This document shows positions 6,503 to 13,894 of a stretch of 17,889 nucleotides of DNA, piece after piece. The stretch spans positions 1 to 17,889 of the forward strand of contig VGLO01000014.1 of the NCBI GenBank assembly GCA_016866675.1, read 5' to 3'. Position 1 is the first letter of the stretch; each line of letters opens with the position of its first letter. The DNA comes from Candidatus Staskawiczbacteria bacterium. GTDB taxonomy: Bacteria; Patescibacteriota; Minisyncoccia; Minisyncoccales; Staskawiczbacteraceae. Position numbers and translations under genes: made by a program. Below the pieces are notes generated by a model. The model ran no database searches, had not been told where the DNA came from, and saw only the letters and a program-made list of their open reading frames with translations.

Positions 6503-6534
6503 TTGCAAAGTTTATGATTATCTGTTAGTATAAT
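6503..6534 (+). promoter_or_regulatory. rpsT promoter, probably leaderless
   Basis: A perfect TATAAT (6529-6534) lies only 5 nt before the rpsT ATG at 6540, so transcription should begin at or next to the start codon. TTGCAA at 6503-6508 is a possible -35, but the 20-nt spacer is long. No Shine-Dalgarno could fit on the resulting mRNA. Confidence 0.65.
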
Positions 6535-6539
6535 CAATT

Positions 6540-6803
6540 ATGGCTATTACAAAATCAGCTAAAAAGGCTATTCGCCAAAGCAAAAAGAGAAGGATTAGAA
6601 ACCTTGACTACTTAACTAAGTTAAGAGGTTTAATAAAGGAAACCAAGTCTTTTGCTGTACAAAAAAAGACAAAGGAGGCAATTGATATGTTGCCTAAAGT
6701 TTATCAGGCATTAGACAAAGCAGCCAAAGCCGGCGTAATTAAGAAAAATAACGCTTCGAGAAAAAAGTCTAGAATTACTAAATTATTAGGCAAGATCAAA
6801 TAA
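6540..6803 (+). CDS. rpsT: 30S ribosomal protein S20
   Basis: S20 is a small basic protein of the 30S subunit that binds 16S rRNA. The 87 residues match the family length (about 87). They show the family pattern: N-terminal MAITKSAKKAIRQSKKRRIRN, a helical middle, and a C-terminal KNNASRKKSRITKLL block. It is a single-gene unit with its own promoter and a strong terminator directly after the stop codon. The -10 box is 5 nt from the ATG, which points to a leaderless message. Confidence 0.97.
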   Translation: MAITKSAKKAIRQSKKRRIRNLDYLTKLRGLIKETKSFAVQKKTKEAIDMLPKVYQALDKAAKAGVIKKNNASRKKSRITKLLGKIK

Positions 6804-6829
6804 AAAACCGCCCGAGTGGGCGGTTTTTT
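6802..6829. terminator. Bidirectional terminator of rpsT and the holA-side operon
   Basis: CCGCCC (6808-6813) pairs with GGGCGG (6818-6823) around GAGT, flanked by A6 and T6 so that it works on both strands. It overlaps the stop codon of the convergent minus-strand gene at 6828. Confidence 0.93.
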
Positions 6830-7274
6830 ATTTTTCAGTATTTTTGTATTTATTATAATAACTATTATCTGCCATAAATAAATCTCCTGCCTTATGTCTC
6901 AACGCCTCACTAAGACTACTATCAAATAAATTGAGTCCTTTAAACTCTTTTTTTACAATACCTCTTAAACTATTATTTCGAGACTTATTAATTTCAGACA
7001 TATTTCTTTTAAAAAAACCTGCTTCAATAAATATATCCTTTAAATGATTTTCTATTTTATTTAATGATTCTATAATGCCATCATATTGTCCTCTTTTTAA
7101 GAAAACTTCTCTCAAATCATCAAAACTATTTGCCTCTTTAATTTCTTGTTTGAAAAGGCTCATTGCTTTTTCTAAATCAACTTTATCAATCTCAACCGTT
7201 GGAGCCTCATGTTTATCTGGCTTCCACTGAGATTCATTTGAACTACTTTCGTCTTTGGGTTTTTCTGGGTTCAT
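6828..7274 (-). CDS. Hypothetical protein, 148 residues
   Basis: I cannot assign a family. The first 30 residues are polar and probably disordered (many Ser, Glu, Lys, Pro). The rest is predicted helical and charged, with a central segment (about 35-90) of heptad-like spacing. There is no signal peptide or membrane segment. It begins 1 bp after the holA stop and ends in the shared terminator, so it is the last gene of the mutM-holA transcript. Similar small polar proteins are common in these reduced genomes. Confidence 0.7.
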   Translation of the reverse strand: MNPEKPKDESSSNESQWKPDKHEAPTVEIDKVDLEKAMSLFKQEIKEANSFDDLREVFLKRGQYDGIIESLNKIENHLKDIFIEAGFFKRNMSEINKSRNNSLRGIVKKEFKGLNLFDSSLSEALRHKAGDLFMADNSYYNKYKNTEK

Positions 7275-7275
7275 A

Positions 7276-8211
7276 TTATATTTTAGATATTAATAAATCC
7301 AATGCCATTTCTGGTTCTATTCTACCAGACTTAATATCAGAATCAATTATGAAAATACTTTTGTATATTCCCCGCAACTGTTCTTGGCTAAACTGACTGC
7401 AAACAAAATAGTTCTTTTTTACCACATATGGATGCAACCCGCTTTTTTTAACAATTGAAGCATACATTAAGCCTTTGTTTGCCAATTCTTTAATTACAAG
7501 TAAATTTTTAAACTGATAAGCTATCATTGAGAGAAGATATAGCGGACTATCTCCTCCATCTATATGCTTTTTCATAAACTCTAAAGCCTGTTTTTTATTT
7601 CTTGAGGCTAAAGCATCTATTGTTTTGAAAATATCGTTTTCAATTTTGGGCTTCACCTGAATCTCAACATCTTCTTTTTTAATAGTTGTGCCATTTTTAA
7701 AAGCAGATAATTTATTTATTTCTTGATAAAGTCTCCACAAGTCACTTCCAATATAAGATGTAAGCAAATCCAAAGCATCATTATTTATTTTTTGACCCTT
7801 TTTCTCAAATTCTACTTGAGCAAAAGCTCTGATTTTTTTTGTATCTAATAACTCAAACTCTTGAGATTTACACTCTTTTTTTAGGGTCTTGAAAACTTTA
7901 GTTCTTTCATCAACACCATCGCCCTCATAAATAACAATCAAATCTTTGAGCGCTTCCAAATTTTTTAAGTTTTCTAAAAACTCTTCTTGAAAGTTTTTAC
8001 TTGAGAAAACATTTTTTAAAATAACTAATTTTTTTTCGTCAAACATTGATGAGACTTTAAAATTATCATAAAAGTTTTTAAACTCTTTATTTGAGGCATC
8101 AAAGTAATTTAAATTAAGCAAACTTTTTTTGCTTTTTTTATATCCCTCAATAATCTCATTTAACTTTATTTTTGACCTAAAAGAATCAGGCCCATATAAA
8201 AATATAATCAT
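7276..8211 (-). CDS. holA: DNA polymerase III delta subunit
   Basis: The delta subunit of the clamp loader opens the sliding clamp. The protein begins MIIFLYGPDSFRSK, the typical delta start, and has the N-terminal AAA-like domain (without a working P-loop, as usual in delta) and a helical C-terminal domain with SPLYLLSMIAYQFKNLL. I prefer the ATG at 8209-8211 because it gives an ATGA overlap with the mutM stop codon, a common arrangement for coupled translation. An upstream ATG at 8223 would add four residues (MSEN). With the chosen start it has 311 residues, slightly below the E. coli length (343). It sits between mutM and a small orphan gene in one minus-strand operon. Confidence 0.9.
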   Translation of the reverse strand: MIIFLYGPDSFRSKIKLNEIIEGYKKSKKSLLNLNYFDASNKEFKNFYDNFKVSSMFDEKKLVILKNVFSSKNFQEEFLENLKNLEALKDLIVIYEGDGVDERTKVFKTLKKECKSQEFELLDTKKIRAFAQVEFEKKGQKINNDALDLLTSYIGSDLWRLYQEINKLSAFKNGTTIKKEDVEIQVKPKIENDIFKTIDALASRNKKQALEFMKKHIDGGDSPLYLLSMIAYQFKNLLVIKELANKGLMYASIVKKSGLHPYVVKKNYFVCSQFSQEQLRGIYKSIFIIDSDIKSGRIEPEMALDLLISKI

Positions 8212-9083
8212 ATTTTCTGACATTTGGGGCAGAAAAAGGCGCTTCTGCCTCCAAACTGCATTCTTTTTATTGATGTGCTACACCTTTGGCAGTTTTGCCC
8301 CTCTCTTTTATAAACTCTTCTTTCTTTGGTAAAATTTCCCTTTTTGCCATCAACATCTCTGTAGTCTGAAAAACTCTCTCCCCCCAAATCTATACCCCAA
8401 TTTAAAACTTTTTGAATTGATATATATAAATTCTTTAATTCTTTCTCTGATAATTTTGAGACATCTTTTTCTGGATGTATTTTTGACCACCACAATGCCT
8501 CGCTTGCATAAATGTTTCCAATGCCGGCTATTACCTCTGGCTTCATTAAAACTATTTTAACCCTTCCCCTTTTTCCCTTCAAACACTTTTTAAATTTATC
8601 AAAAGTAAAACTTTTTTCCAAGGGTTCAGGTCCCAACTTTAAAAATTCTTTTGAATTTAGAAATTCATCTGTTTTATGTAATTCAATTTTTGCAAACTTT
8701 CTAACATCAGAAAGCGCAATCATATCTTTGTTATCTAAAAAAAATATTAAATGCAAAAATGTGTTTATCTTGTCTTCTATTGGCCCTTTTTCAATTGACC
8801 TCCAATTGCCATTATTTATACTCCATCTACTAACCATCAAGTGCCCTGTCATTTTTTGATGTATTAAAAGAGAGTATCCATCAGATAATTCAAGTATTAC
8901 ATTTTTTGCTCTTCTCCAAACTCTTTTAATTTTCTTTCCTTTTAATTCTCTTTTGAATAGTTCAAAATCTTTTGGTTTTTTTACTAACTTTTTCCAATCA
9001 GACCAAACATCAATAAAGGCCCTATTTAGGACCTTTTTTTGTAAGCCATTTACAGTTGTTTGAACTTCGGGCAATTCTGGCAT
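8208..9083 (-). CDS. mutM: Formamidopyrimidine-DNA glycosylase
   Basis: MutM (Fpg) removes oxidised purines such as 8-oxoguanine and cuts the strand by beta/delta elimination. The start MPELPEV supplies the N-terminal Pro2 nucleophile and Glu3. The HQKMTGHL motif carries the second conserved block, and GIGNIYASEALW is the helix-two-turns-helix region. The C-terminal zinc finger has Cys265, Cys268, Cys285 and Cys288, with the DNA-contacting Arg in GGRSAFFC. The 291 residues are about 20 more than the E. coli enzyme. AAAGG lies 11 nt before the start. It overlaps holA by a few bases, and the HAMP gene lies 27 bp upstream. Confidence 0.97.
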   Translation of the reverse strand: MPELPEVQTTVNGLQKKVLNRAFIDVWSDWKKLVKKPKDFELFKRELKGKKIKRVWRRAKNVILELSDGYSLLIHQKMTGHLMVSRWSINNGNWRSIEKGPIEDKINTFLHLIFFLDNKDMIALSDVRKFAKIELHKTDEFLNSKEFLKLGPEPLEKSFTFDKFKKCLKGKRGRVKIVLMKPEVIAGIGNIYASEALWWSKIHPEKDVSKLSEKELKNLYISIQKVLNWGIDLGGESFSDYRDVDGKKGNFTKERRVYKREGQNCQRCSTSIKRMQFGGRSAFFCPKCQKI

Positions 9084-9110
9084 TAAAGTAATAACCTTTA
9101 ATCTTTTATT

Positions 9111-9662
9111 TTACAATATTTTACCTACGCGCTTCTTTCTGGTTGGTTTAGTCGCTAAAGCTTGTATCTCTCTATCTTTTTTAGCAACTTGCTCTTTTAG
9201 CATTTCTATTTCTTTAAGTGACCTCTCTAAATCAGCTGTTCTGTTTCTAATTTTCTCTTCAAGGGCGTCTATGATTTTTTCTGAAACAATATCTTTTGTT
9301 TTAAACTTTATTTCAGATGATTTTTTTAAGTCTTCCATGTCTGTAGATTTTTGCAATATATCGTCTGAAATTTTATTGAAATTTTTTGATAATACTTCAA
9401 TTTCGTCTCTTGTGTTTAAATTTAATTTACTTTTAAAATCTCCCTTAATAATATTGTCTGCTTTTTTGAGTAATTGCTTCACAGGAGAGGCGTAGGTAAA
9501 GCCCATGGTGAAGCCAAATAATATAACAAATAAAGCCATCAATCCAGATACAATATAGAATGTTTGATTAAGATTTTCGTAATTTAAGCCAGCAAAACAA
9601 GCTATAATAAAAAAGCCTGCAAGAATTATAGAAATAGCAATTTTGAATGAAAACCTTTGCAT
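9111..9662 (-). CDS. Membrane HAMP-domain coiled-coil protein without output domain
   Basis: A 183-residue membrane protein. Two hydrophobic segments (about 7-25 and 34-55) with only a short loop between them are followed by a HAMP-like region (SPVKQLLKKADNIIKGDFKSKL... DEIEVLSKNFNKI, about 60-105). A long coiled coil runs to about 170, and the end is basic (TRKKRVGKIL). HAMP units normally connect a sensor to a histidine kinase, cyclase or chemotaxis signalling domain; none is present here, and there is no sizeable extracytoplasmic sensor. It may act as a scaffold or partner for another protein. The start codon is 6 nt from a perfect TATAAT. It precedes mutM on the same strand. Confidence 0.75.
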   Translation of the reverse strand: MQRFSFKIAISIILAGFFIIACFAGLNYENLNQTFYIVSGLMALFVILFGFTMGFTYASPVKQLLKKADNIIKGDFKSKLNLNTRDEIEVLSKNFNKISDDILQKSTDMEDLKKSSEIKFKTKDIVSEKIIDALEEKIRNRTADLERSLKEIEMLKEQVAKKDREIQALATKPTRKKRVGKIL

Positions 9663-9668
9663 ACTCTA

Positions 9669-9674
9669 ATTATA
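9669..9674 (-). promoter_or_regulatory. -10 box of the HAMP gene, probably leaderless
   Basis: On the minus strand TATAAT (9669-9674) is followed by 6 nt and then the ATG at 9662. TTTACT at 9692-9697 is a possible -35 with 17-nt spacing. The message would begin at about the start codon. Confidence 0.5.
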
Positions 9675-9706
9675 ATTTAAAATAAGATGAGAGTAAATAT
9701 ACTTGA

Positions 9707-10579
9707 TTAAATAGAGAGAACTCTATCAATAAGAGAATTAAAGCCCAATTCCGTGAAAATATTTTTTACTTTGTTCTTATCAAAATTGCCAAATTTACAA
9801 TTTTCTAAATTAAAATCGATTGGCACATCCTTTTTTGTCTCAACTAAACTCAAAGACATAAAAGCACTTTCCTTGTTTTGTTTTAAAGCCTCTTTTATTT
9901 TTGGTTTTAAAACAGCTGTATCTGTTAAAAGCTCCTCATACAAATTTTTAACACTGCCATATTTTTGAATAAGCTCGGCCGCTGTTTTTTTACCAATTCC
10001 CGGAACCCCAGGAATATTATCTGATGCGTCACCCGTTAGAGCCTTTAAATCATTCATCTTTGAAGGCTCAACTAAAAACCTTTCTAAAACTTTACTACTA
10101 TCATATATAACACTGTCTTTAATACCCTTTCCTAAAGTATAAACCTTAACCCTTTCATCAACTAATTGTAAATTATCTAGGTCTCCACTAACAATATAAA
10201 CATCTGCTTCTTTTTTTGCGATTTGCGAAATAGTGGCAATTAAATCATCTGCTTCAAAACCCTCTTTTTGAAATATTGGAATACTAAAGCTTTCTAAAAC
10301 ATCTTTCATAATAGAAATTTGAGAAACCATTGGTTGGGGCATCTCAGGTCTGTGAATCTTATAATCTTTAAACTCTACGTGCCTGAAAGTTGGTTTTTTA
10401 GTATCAAAACAAGCAACGACATAATTTGCTTTTGTGTCTTTTATAGCTCGAAACAAAGTGAGTAAGAAACCATAAACAGCACCGGTTGGTTGCCCGTTTT
10501 TATTGGCAAGAGGAGGAAGGGCATGAAAGGCTCTGTATAATAACGAAAACCCATCAATTATAATTATTTTTTTTTCCAT
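9707..10579 (-). CDS. Stand-alone 5'-3' exonuclease (PolA N-terminal domain type)
   Basis: A flap/5'-3' exonuclease of the kind fused to the N-terminus of DNA polymerase I, used for primer removal and repair. Acidic metal-binding motifs are visible: IIIDGFSLLYRAFHALP at the start, CFDTKKPTFRHVEFKDYK (about 57-74), EGFEADDLIAT (about 106-116), VSGDLDNLQL, and LTGDASDNIPGVPGIGKKTA, the latter leading into the H3TH DNA-binding motif. The protein stops after 290 residues, exactly where the exonuclease domain of PolA ends. No polymerase sequence follows, so this is a separate exonuclease and not a broken polA. The -10-like TATTAT is 6 nt before the ATG. Confidence 0.92.
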   Translation of the reverse strand: MEKKIIIIDGFSLLYRAFHALPPLANKNGQPTGAVYGFLLTLFRAIKDTKANYVVACFDTKKPTFRHVEFKDYKIHRPEMPQPMVSQISIMKDVLESFSIPIFQKEGFEADDLIATISQIAKKEADVYIVSGDLDNLQLVDERVKVYTLGKGIKDSVIYDSSKVLERFLVEPSKMNDLKALTGDASDNIPGVPGIGKKTAAELIQKYGSVKNLYEELLTDTAVLKPKIKEALKQNKESAFMSLSLVETKKDVPIDFNLENCKFGNFDKNKVKNIFTELGFNSLIDRVLSI

Positions 10580-10585
10580 TTGGTT

Positions 10586-10591
10586 ATAATA
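10586..10591 (-). promoter_or_regulatory. -10 box of the exonuclease gene, probably leaderless
   Basis: Minus-strand TATTAT at 10586-10591 lies 6 nt before the ATG at 10579. No good -35 is visible. The 62-bp gap to tsaE also holds a small ACGC/GCGT hairpin a few bases before a run of seven T, which may be a weak tsaE terminator. Confidence 0.4.
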
Positions 10592-10641
10592 TCATTTTAG
10601 TGGATAAAAAAACCTTTGACGCCTATGCGTGTAAAATAAAG

Positions 10642-11091
10642 TTATTCAATTATCAGTTCTCTTTTCGACCCCTCTAAATGCTCAAATTTTATTGAAGCTA
10701 CTTCTTTAGGTAGTATTTTTTCTACCCCTTCTGGCCATTCAATGGCAACAATATTTTCTGGATTTTCTATTATCTCTACAAACCCTAGAGTCTCTAAATC
10801 TTTTTCGTTATCTAACCTATAGCAATCAAAATGGTAGAAGTTTTTAAATCTTGAATCTTGAATTTTAAATCTTTTCATCACAATGAAAGTTGGACTTAAA
10901 ATTTTTTCTTCAATTCCGAGACCCTTGGCAAAACCCTGTATAAAAGTTGTCTTTCCAGCTCCCAAATCTCCGCTTAAAGTTAAAACCACGGCTTTTTTCT
11001 GCTTTTTATCTCTTAAAATTTTACCGGCCAACTCTTCAGAAAATTTTTGAGTTTCTTCTGAACTATTTGTTATTATTTTTTCTGTTGACAT
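10642..11091 (-). CDS. tsaE: tRNA threonylcarbamoyladenosine biosynthesis ATPase TsaE
   Basis: TsaE is the P-loop ATPase partner of TsaD/TsaB in making t6A37 on ANN-decoding tRNAs. The 149-residue protein has the Walker A GDLGAGKTT (41-49), the SPTFIVMKRF switch segment, FYHFDCYRLDN, and the C-terminal IEWPEGVEKILP motif, all typical of the family and at normal length. It is the first gene of the minus-strand run and is divergent from the DHH-like gene, with 30 bp between the starts. Confidence 0.95.
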   Translation of the reverse strand: MSTEKIITNSSEETQKFSEELAGKILRDKKQKKAVVLTLSGDLGAGKTTFIQGFAKGLGIEEKILSPTFIVMKRFKIQDSRFKNFYHFDCYRLDNEKDLETLGFVEIIENPENIVAIEWPEGVEKILPKEVASIKFEHLEGSKRELIIE

Positions 11092-11121
11092 TTATATTAA
11101 GATAGATTAGTTTGATGTAAT

Positions 11122-12192
11122 ATGTCAGAAGAATTAAAAAAATTAGTTTTAGATGCAAAGAATATTTGCTTAATTCCTTCTAAAAATGAGCCAGAAAGCT
11201 TAAGTAGCTGCTTGGCTCTTTTTTATACTTTAAGGGAATTAGGTAAAAATGTAAACTTAATTTCAGAAAAAATTCCAGAAAGGCTTTCATTTTTAATTCC
11301 TTCTTTAGACTTTCTTTCTTCTCCAAAAAACTTTGTAATTTCAATTCCAAGATCATCAACCGATATTTCTCAAATATATTATGAAAAAACAGAAGAGAGT
11401 TTAAAAATTCACCTGACTACCAACAAGGGCAGTATAAGAAAAGAAGACATCTCTTTTTATTTTCAGGAAGCGAGGCCGGATTTGGTAATAACTTTTGGAA
11501 TTTCAGACTTTAAAAAATACCTCGAAAATAGCCTTGATTCTTTTGCCTACTTGCTTGGCTCCCCAATTATTAATATTGATAATAATCTAAACAACTTAAA
11601 CTTTGGACAAATTAATATTGTAGAAAATAAATCACTTTCTGAAATAGTTTTAGACAAAATTAAAATGTTTGAAGGGGTAAATATTGATAAAAATATTGCT
11701 AATTGCTTACTAGCTGGTTTGGTAATTTATTACGAAAATTTTAAAAACACTACTTCGCCAAGTGTTTATCAATTGGCTTCAGAGCTAATTTCAAAAGGAG
11801 CTAACAATCAACTAGTTATTGATAACCTCCAAAAGACCACGGAAAAAGAAATGGTGTTTTTGTCAAACTTATTTTTAAATATTAAAAATGAAGATTCTCT
11901 GGCATATTCAATAATAAACTCAAATGAATTTAGCGATATTTCAGAGCAAGAATCTCTAAACTTGGTTCAAAAATTGAAAACTATGGGTATTCAGAATAAC
12001 TTACTTGTTTTGTGGGAAAGTCGTAATTCAGATCCAATAACTAATGGTTTCTTTTATTCTAAAAACAAAGCAAACTTAAATAAGGTTGCAGATGAATTTA
12101 ATGTAAATTCAAAAAATGAATGGGTTTTTATTCAAGATAAAGCAATAGACTTTCATTCAACAAAAGAAAGAGTTTTAAAACTAATATTATAA
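11122..12192 (+). CDS. DHH-family phosphoesterase-like protein, probably catalytically dead
   Basis: A 356-residue protein that aligns by eye with the DHH/NrnA-type phosphoesterases but lacks their metal ligands. The first motif, usually H-x-x-P-D-G-D-A-x-G-S, reads SKNEPESLSSCLAL (20-33). The family's namesake DHH reads D-N-N at 153-155, followed by the expected LNFGQINIVENKSLSEIV pattern. The C-terminal half has no GGGH-type DHHA1 motif that I can see. It probably serves a binding or structural role. Its TAA stop overlaps the ATG of the pilus-type ATPase (TAATG), so the two are translationally coupled and may work together. Confidence 0.7.
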   Translation: MSEELKKLVLDAKNICLIPSKNEPESLSSCLALFYTLRELGKNVNLISEKIPERLSFLIPSLDFLSSPKNFVISIPRSSTDISQIYYEKTEESLKIHLTTNKGSIRKEDISFYFQEARPDLVITFGISDFKKYLENSLDSFAYLLGSPIINIDNNLNNLNFGQINIVENKSLSEIVLDKIKMFEGVNIDKNIANCLLAGLVIYYENFKNTTSPSVYQLASELISKGANNQLVIDNLQKTTEKEMVFLSNLFLNIKNEDSLAYSIINSNEFSDISEQESLNLVQKLKTMGIQNNLLVLWESRNSDPITNGFFYSKNKANLNKVADEFNVNSKNEWVFIQDKAIDFHSTKERVLKLIL

Positions 12193-13511
12193 TGGAAGAT
12201 TCGCAAAAAAAAATATTGGGGCTAGTTTCCGTTTCTCAAGACATAATTGACCAATTAAAGGAAAGCTCTAAAACTAATGCAGGTTTTGCTGAAAATATTA
12301 AGAGCCACTTGTCTCAAAGCACTACTAGTCTTTTTGATGTAATAATATCTGGAGCAATTTTTCTTGGATCATCCGATATACATCTGGAGCCAGAAAAAGA
12401 AAGAGCAAAACTCAGAGTTAGAATTGATGGCGTTTTACAAGACACTATTTTTTTTGAAAACCAAATTTACCACAACCTTTTGTCTCGTATAAAACTCCTT
12501 TCAAAAATTAAGCTTAACGTTGAGGCAAAACCTCAAGATGGCAGGTTCACTGTTGCTCTTGAAAAAAAGGTTATTGAAATTAGAACATCTACTTTGCCAT
12601 CTGAATTTGGGGAGTCTGTTGTGATGAGAATTTTGAATCCCGAAAACTTTATGACCTTAGAAAGTCTTGGAATTAGGAGCGATTTATTTAAAATAATGGA
12701 AAAGGAAATAAAGAGGCCTAATGGAATGATCGTGGTGACAGGACCCACGGGAGCTGGAAAAACAACTACCCTGTATGCCTTCTTAGAAAAAATACAGGAC
12801 TCAGAAATTAAAATTATTACAATTGAAGATCCAATTGAGTATCATGTTGAGGGAATTTCACAAACACAAGTAGAAAAAGAAAAAGGGTATGGTTTTTCAG
12901 ATGGATTAAAGTCAATTGTAAGACAAGATCCAGATGTTATACTTGTTGGAGAAATAAGAGATTTGGAAACAGCGAAAATATCATTACAGGCATCATTAAC
13001 AGGTCACTTGGTTTTAACAACAATGCACACAAACGATGCCTCTGGAGCCGTTCCAAGACTTGTTGACCTTGGAGCAAAACCAACATCTGTAGCTCCTGCC
13101 CTAAAAATGATAATTGCTCAAAGATTGGTTAGAAGGGTTTGCCAAAAATGCTCAACTAAAATGACCCCAACTAAAGAGGAATTATCTGAACTAGAAAAAG
13201 GATTGAAGGGAGTTTCAAAAGATATTATAGGGGTAAAAGATTTTTCAAAAATAAAAATAGCAAAAGTAAGTGAAAATGGGTGCCAAGATTGTAATCTTAC
13301 AGGATATAAAGGAAGGCTTGGCTTATATGAGATTTTACTAGTTGATAGTGATATGGAAAAGTTTATATTAGAGGAGCCCGCAACATCTTTAATAAAAGAA
13401 AAAGCCATTAAAAATGGCATGATAACAATTTATCAGTCTGGGTTAATTGAGATTGCCCTAGGGCACACAACAATACAGGAAGTAAAGAAGGTTGTTGGAG
13501 AAGATGAGTAA
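12192..13511 (+). CDS. GspE/PilB-family secretion or type IV pilus ATPase
   Basis: A hexameric cytoplasmic ATPase that powers pilus assembly or type II secretion. The 439 residues contain the N2 domain (SSDIHLEPEKERAKLRVRIDG), Walker A GPTGAGKTTT (from 184), the Asp box (TIEDPIEYH), Walker B DPDVILVGEIRD (from 246) and the His box (LTTMHTNDASGAVPRL). The zinc-binding tetracysteine is Cys317, Cys320, Cys364 and Cys367. The N-terminal MshEN-type domain of full-length PilB/GspE (about 550-570 residues) is missing. It overlaps the upstream DHH-like gene by one base. No pilin, PilC or PilD gene is in the window, so PilB and GspE cannot be told apart. Confidence 0.93.
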   Translation: MEDSQKKILGLVSVSQDIIDQLKESSKTNAGFAENIKSHLSQSTTSLFDVIISGAIFLGSSDIHLEPEKERAKLRVRIDGVLQDTIFFENQIYHNLLSRIKLLSKIKLNVEAKPQDGRFTVALEKKVIEIRTSTLPSEFGESVVMRILNPENFMTLESLGIRSDLFKIMEKEIKRPNGMIVVTGPTGAGKTTTLYAFLEKIQDSEIKIITIEDPIEYHVEGISQTQVEKEKGYGFSDGLKSIVRQDPDVILVGEIRDLETAKISLQASLTGHLVLTTMHTNDASGAVPRLVDLGAKPTSVAPALKMIIAQRLVRRVCQKCSTKMTPTKEELSELEKGLKGVSKDIIGVKDFSKIKIAKVSENGCQDCNLTGYKGRLGLYEILLVDSDMEKFILEEPATSLIKEKAIKNGMITIYQSGLIEIALGHTTIQEVKKVVGEDE

Positions 13512-13529
13512 GTTTAAAATTTTTTAAAA

Positions 13530-13691
13530 TAGACCTACTGCGCAAAAGTTTTCGTGACGAAATTTCCAGATTTCAAAGCGAAAATGTGGAAAATAGACAG
13601 GGTTTACCCAAAGGGTAAGCCACGAATATTTTACACATTTGTAGCTAAAATATGGAAATTGGAGTAGAAAAATCTTTACGCATTAGGTCTA
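13530..13691. repeat. Inverted-repeat-bounded element with several hairpins
   Basis: The ends are 17-bp imperfect inverted repeats: TAGACCTACTGCGCAAA (13530-13546) against the complement of 13675-13691, 15 of 17 matching. Inside are at least three more stems: GGTTTACCC with GGGTAAGCC around AAA (within 13600-13620), ATTTCCA with TGGAAAAT, and ATATTTTA with TAAAATAT. No ORF fits. It could be a MITE-like mobile repeat or a structured RNA. Orientation is undetermined. Confidence 0.55.
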
Positions 13692-13693
13692 AT

Positions 13694-13828
13694 AAAACAA
13701 CCCTTAAGTTGGAGGCGCATTATGTCTGGGACATAAGTAAAAGTTTGCCTGAGGAATAGTTGAGCCGGAGCAAAACTATCCATAACTGAGGCAAGCTCAT
13801 ATTAGGCCTCCAACTTAAGGGTTGTTTT
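13694..13828. ncRNA. Candidate structured RNA closed by a perfect 23-bp stem
   Basis: Positions 13694-13716 and 13806-13828 are perfect reverse complements over 23 bp, enclosing 89 nt. Within the loop are a 7-bp hairpin (TTATGTC 13720-13726 with GACATAA 13730-13736, loop TGG) and a longer arm (GTTTGCCT 13743-13750 with AGGCAAGC 13789-13796, continued by GG-A-ATAGTT with AACTATCC). The result is a three-way junction with an unpaired GAGCCGGAGC segment at the tip. No protein is encoded. It does not match any riboswitch or RNA family I know by sequence. A perfect TATAAT (13833-13838) follows immediately and may start the ruvB transcript, so the element could also be a 3' structure of the upstream gene or an inserted palindromic repeat. 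Confidence 0.5.
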
Positions 13829-13832
13829 GGTG

Positions 13833-13838
13833 TATAAT
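13833..13838 (+). promoter_or_regulatory. Possible ruvB promoter -10
   Basis: TATAAT at 13833-13838 lies about 57 bp before the ruvB ATG and directly after the 23-bp stem. No convincing -35 is visible at 17 nt. The remaining sequence to 13894 holds no other feature I can name. Confidence 0.4.
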
Positions 13839-13894
13839 ACAACTAACTTAAGAGGTATTTATAGTGGACCTGATTATATCACCTAATTAATCAT

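Noticed and set aside
9663..10579. Frameshifted DNA polymerase I
   Set aside because: The exonuclease ends at the natural domain border and nothing polymerase-like follows in any frame before the next gene.
13694..13828. 6S RNA
   Set aside because: 6S RNA is a long rod with a central bubble. This element is closed by an unbroken 23-bp stem and branches into two arms.
13694..13828. Ordinary intrinsic terminator for the GspE/PilB gene
   Set aside because: The loop of 89 nt is far too long and no proper T run follows the 3' arm, only TTTT within the stem.
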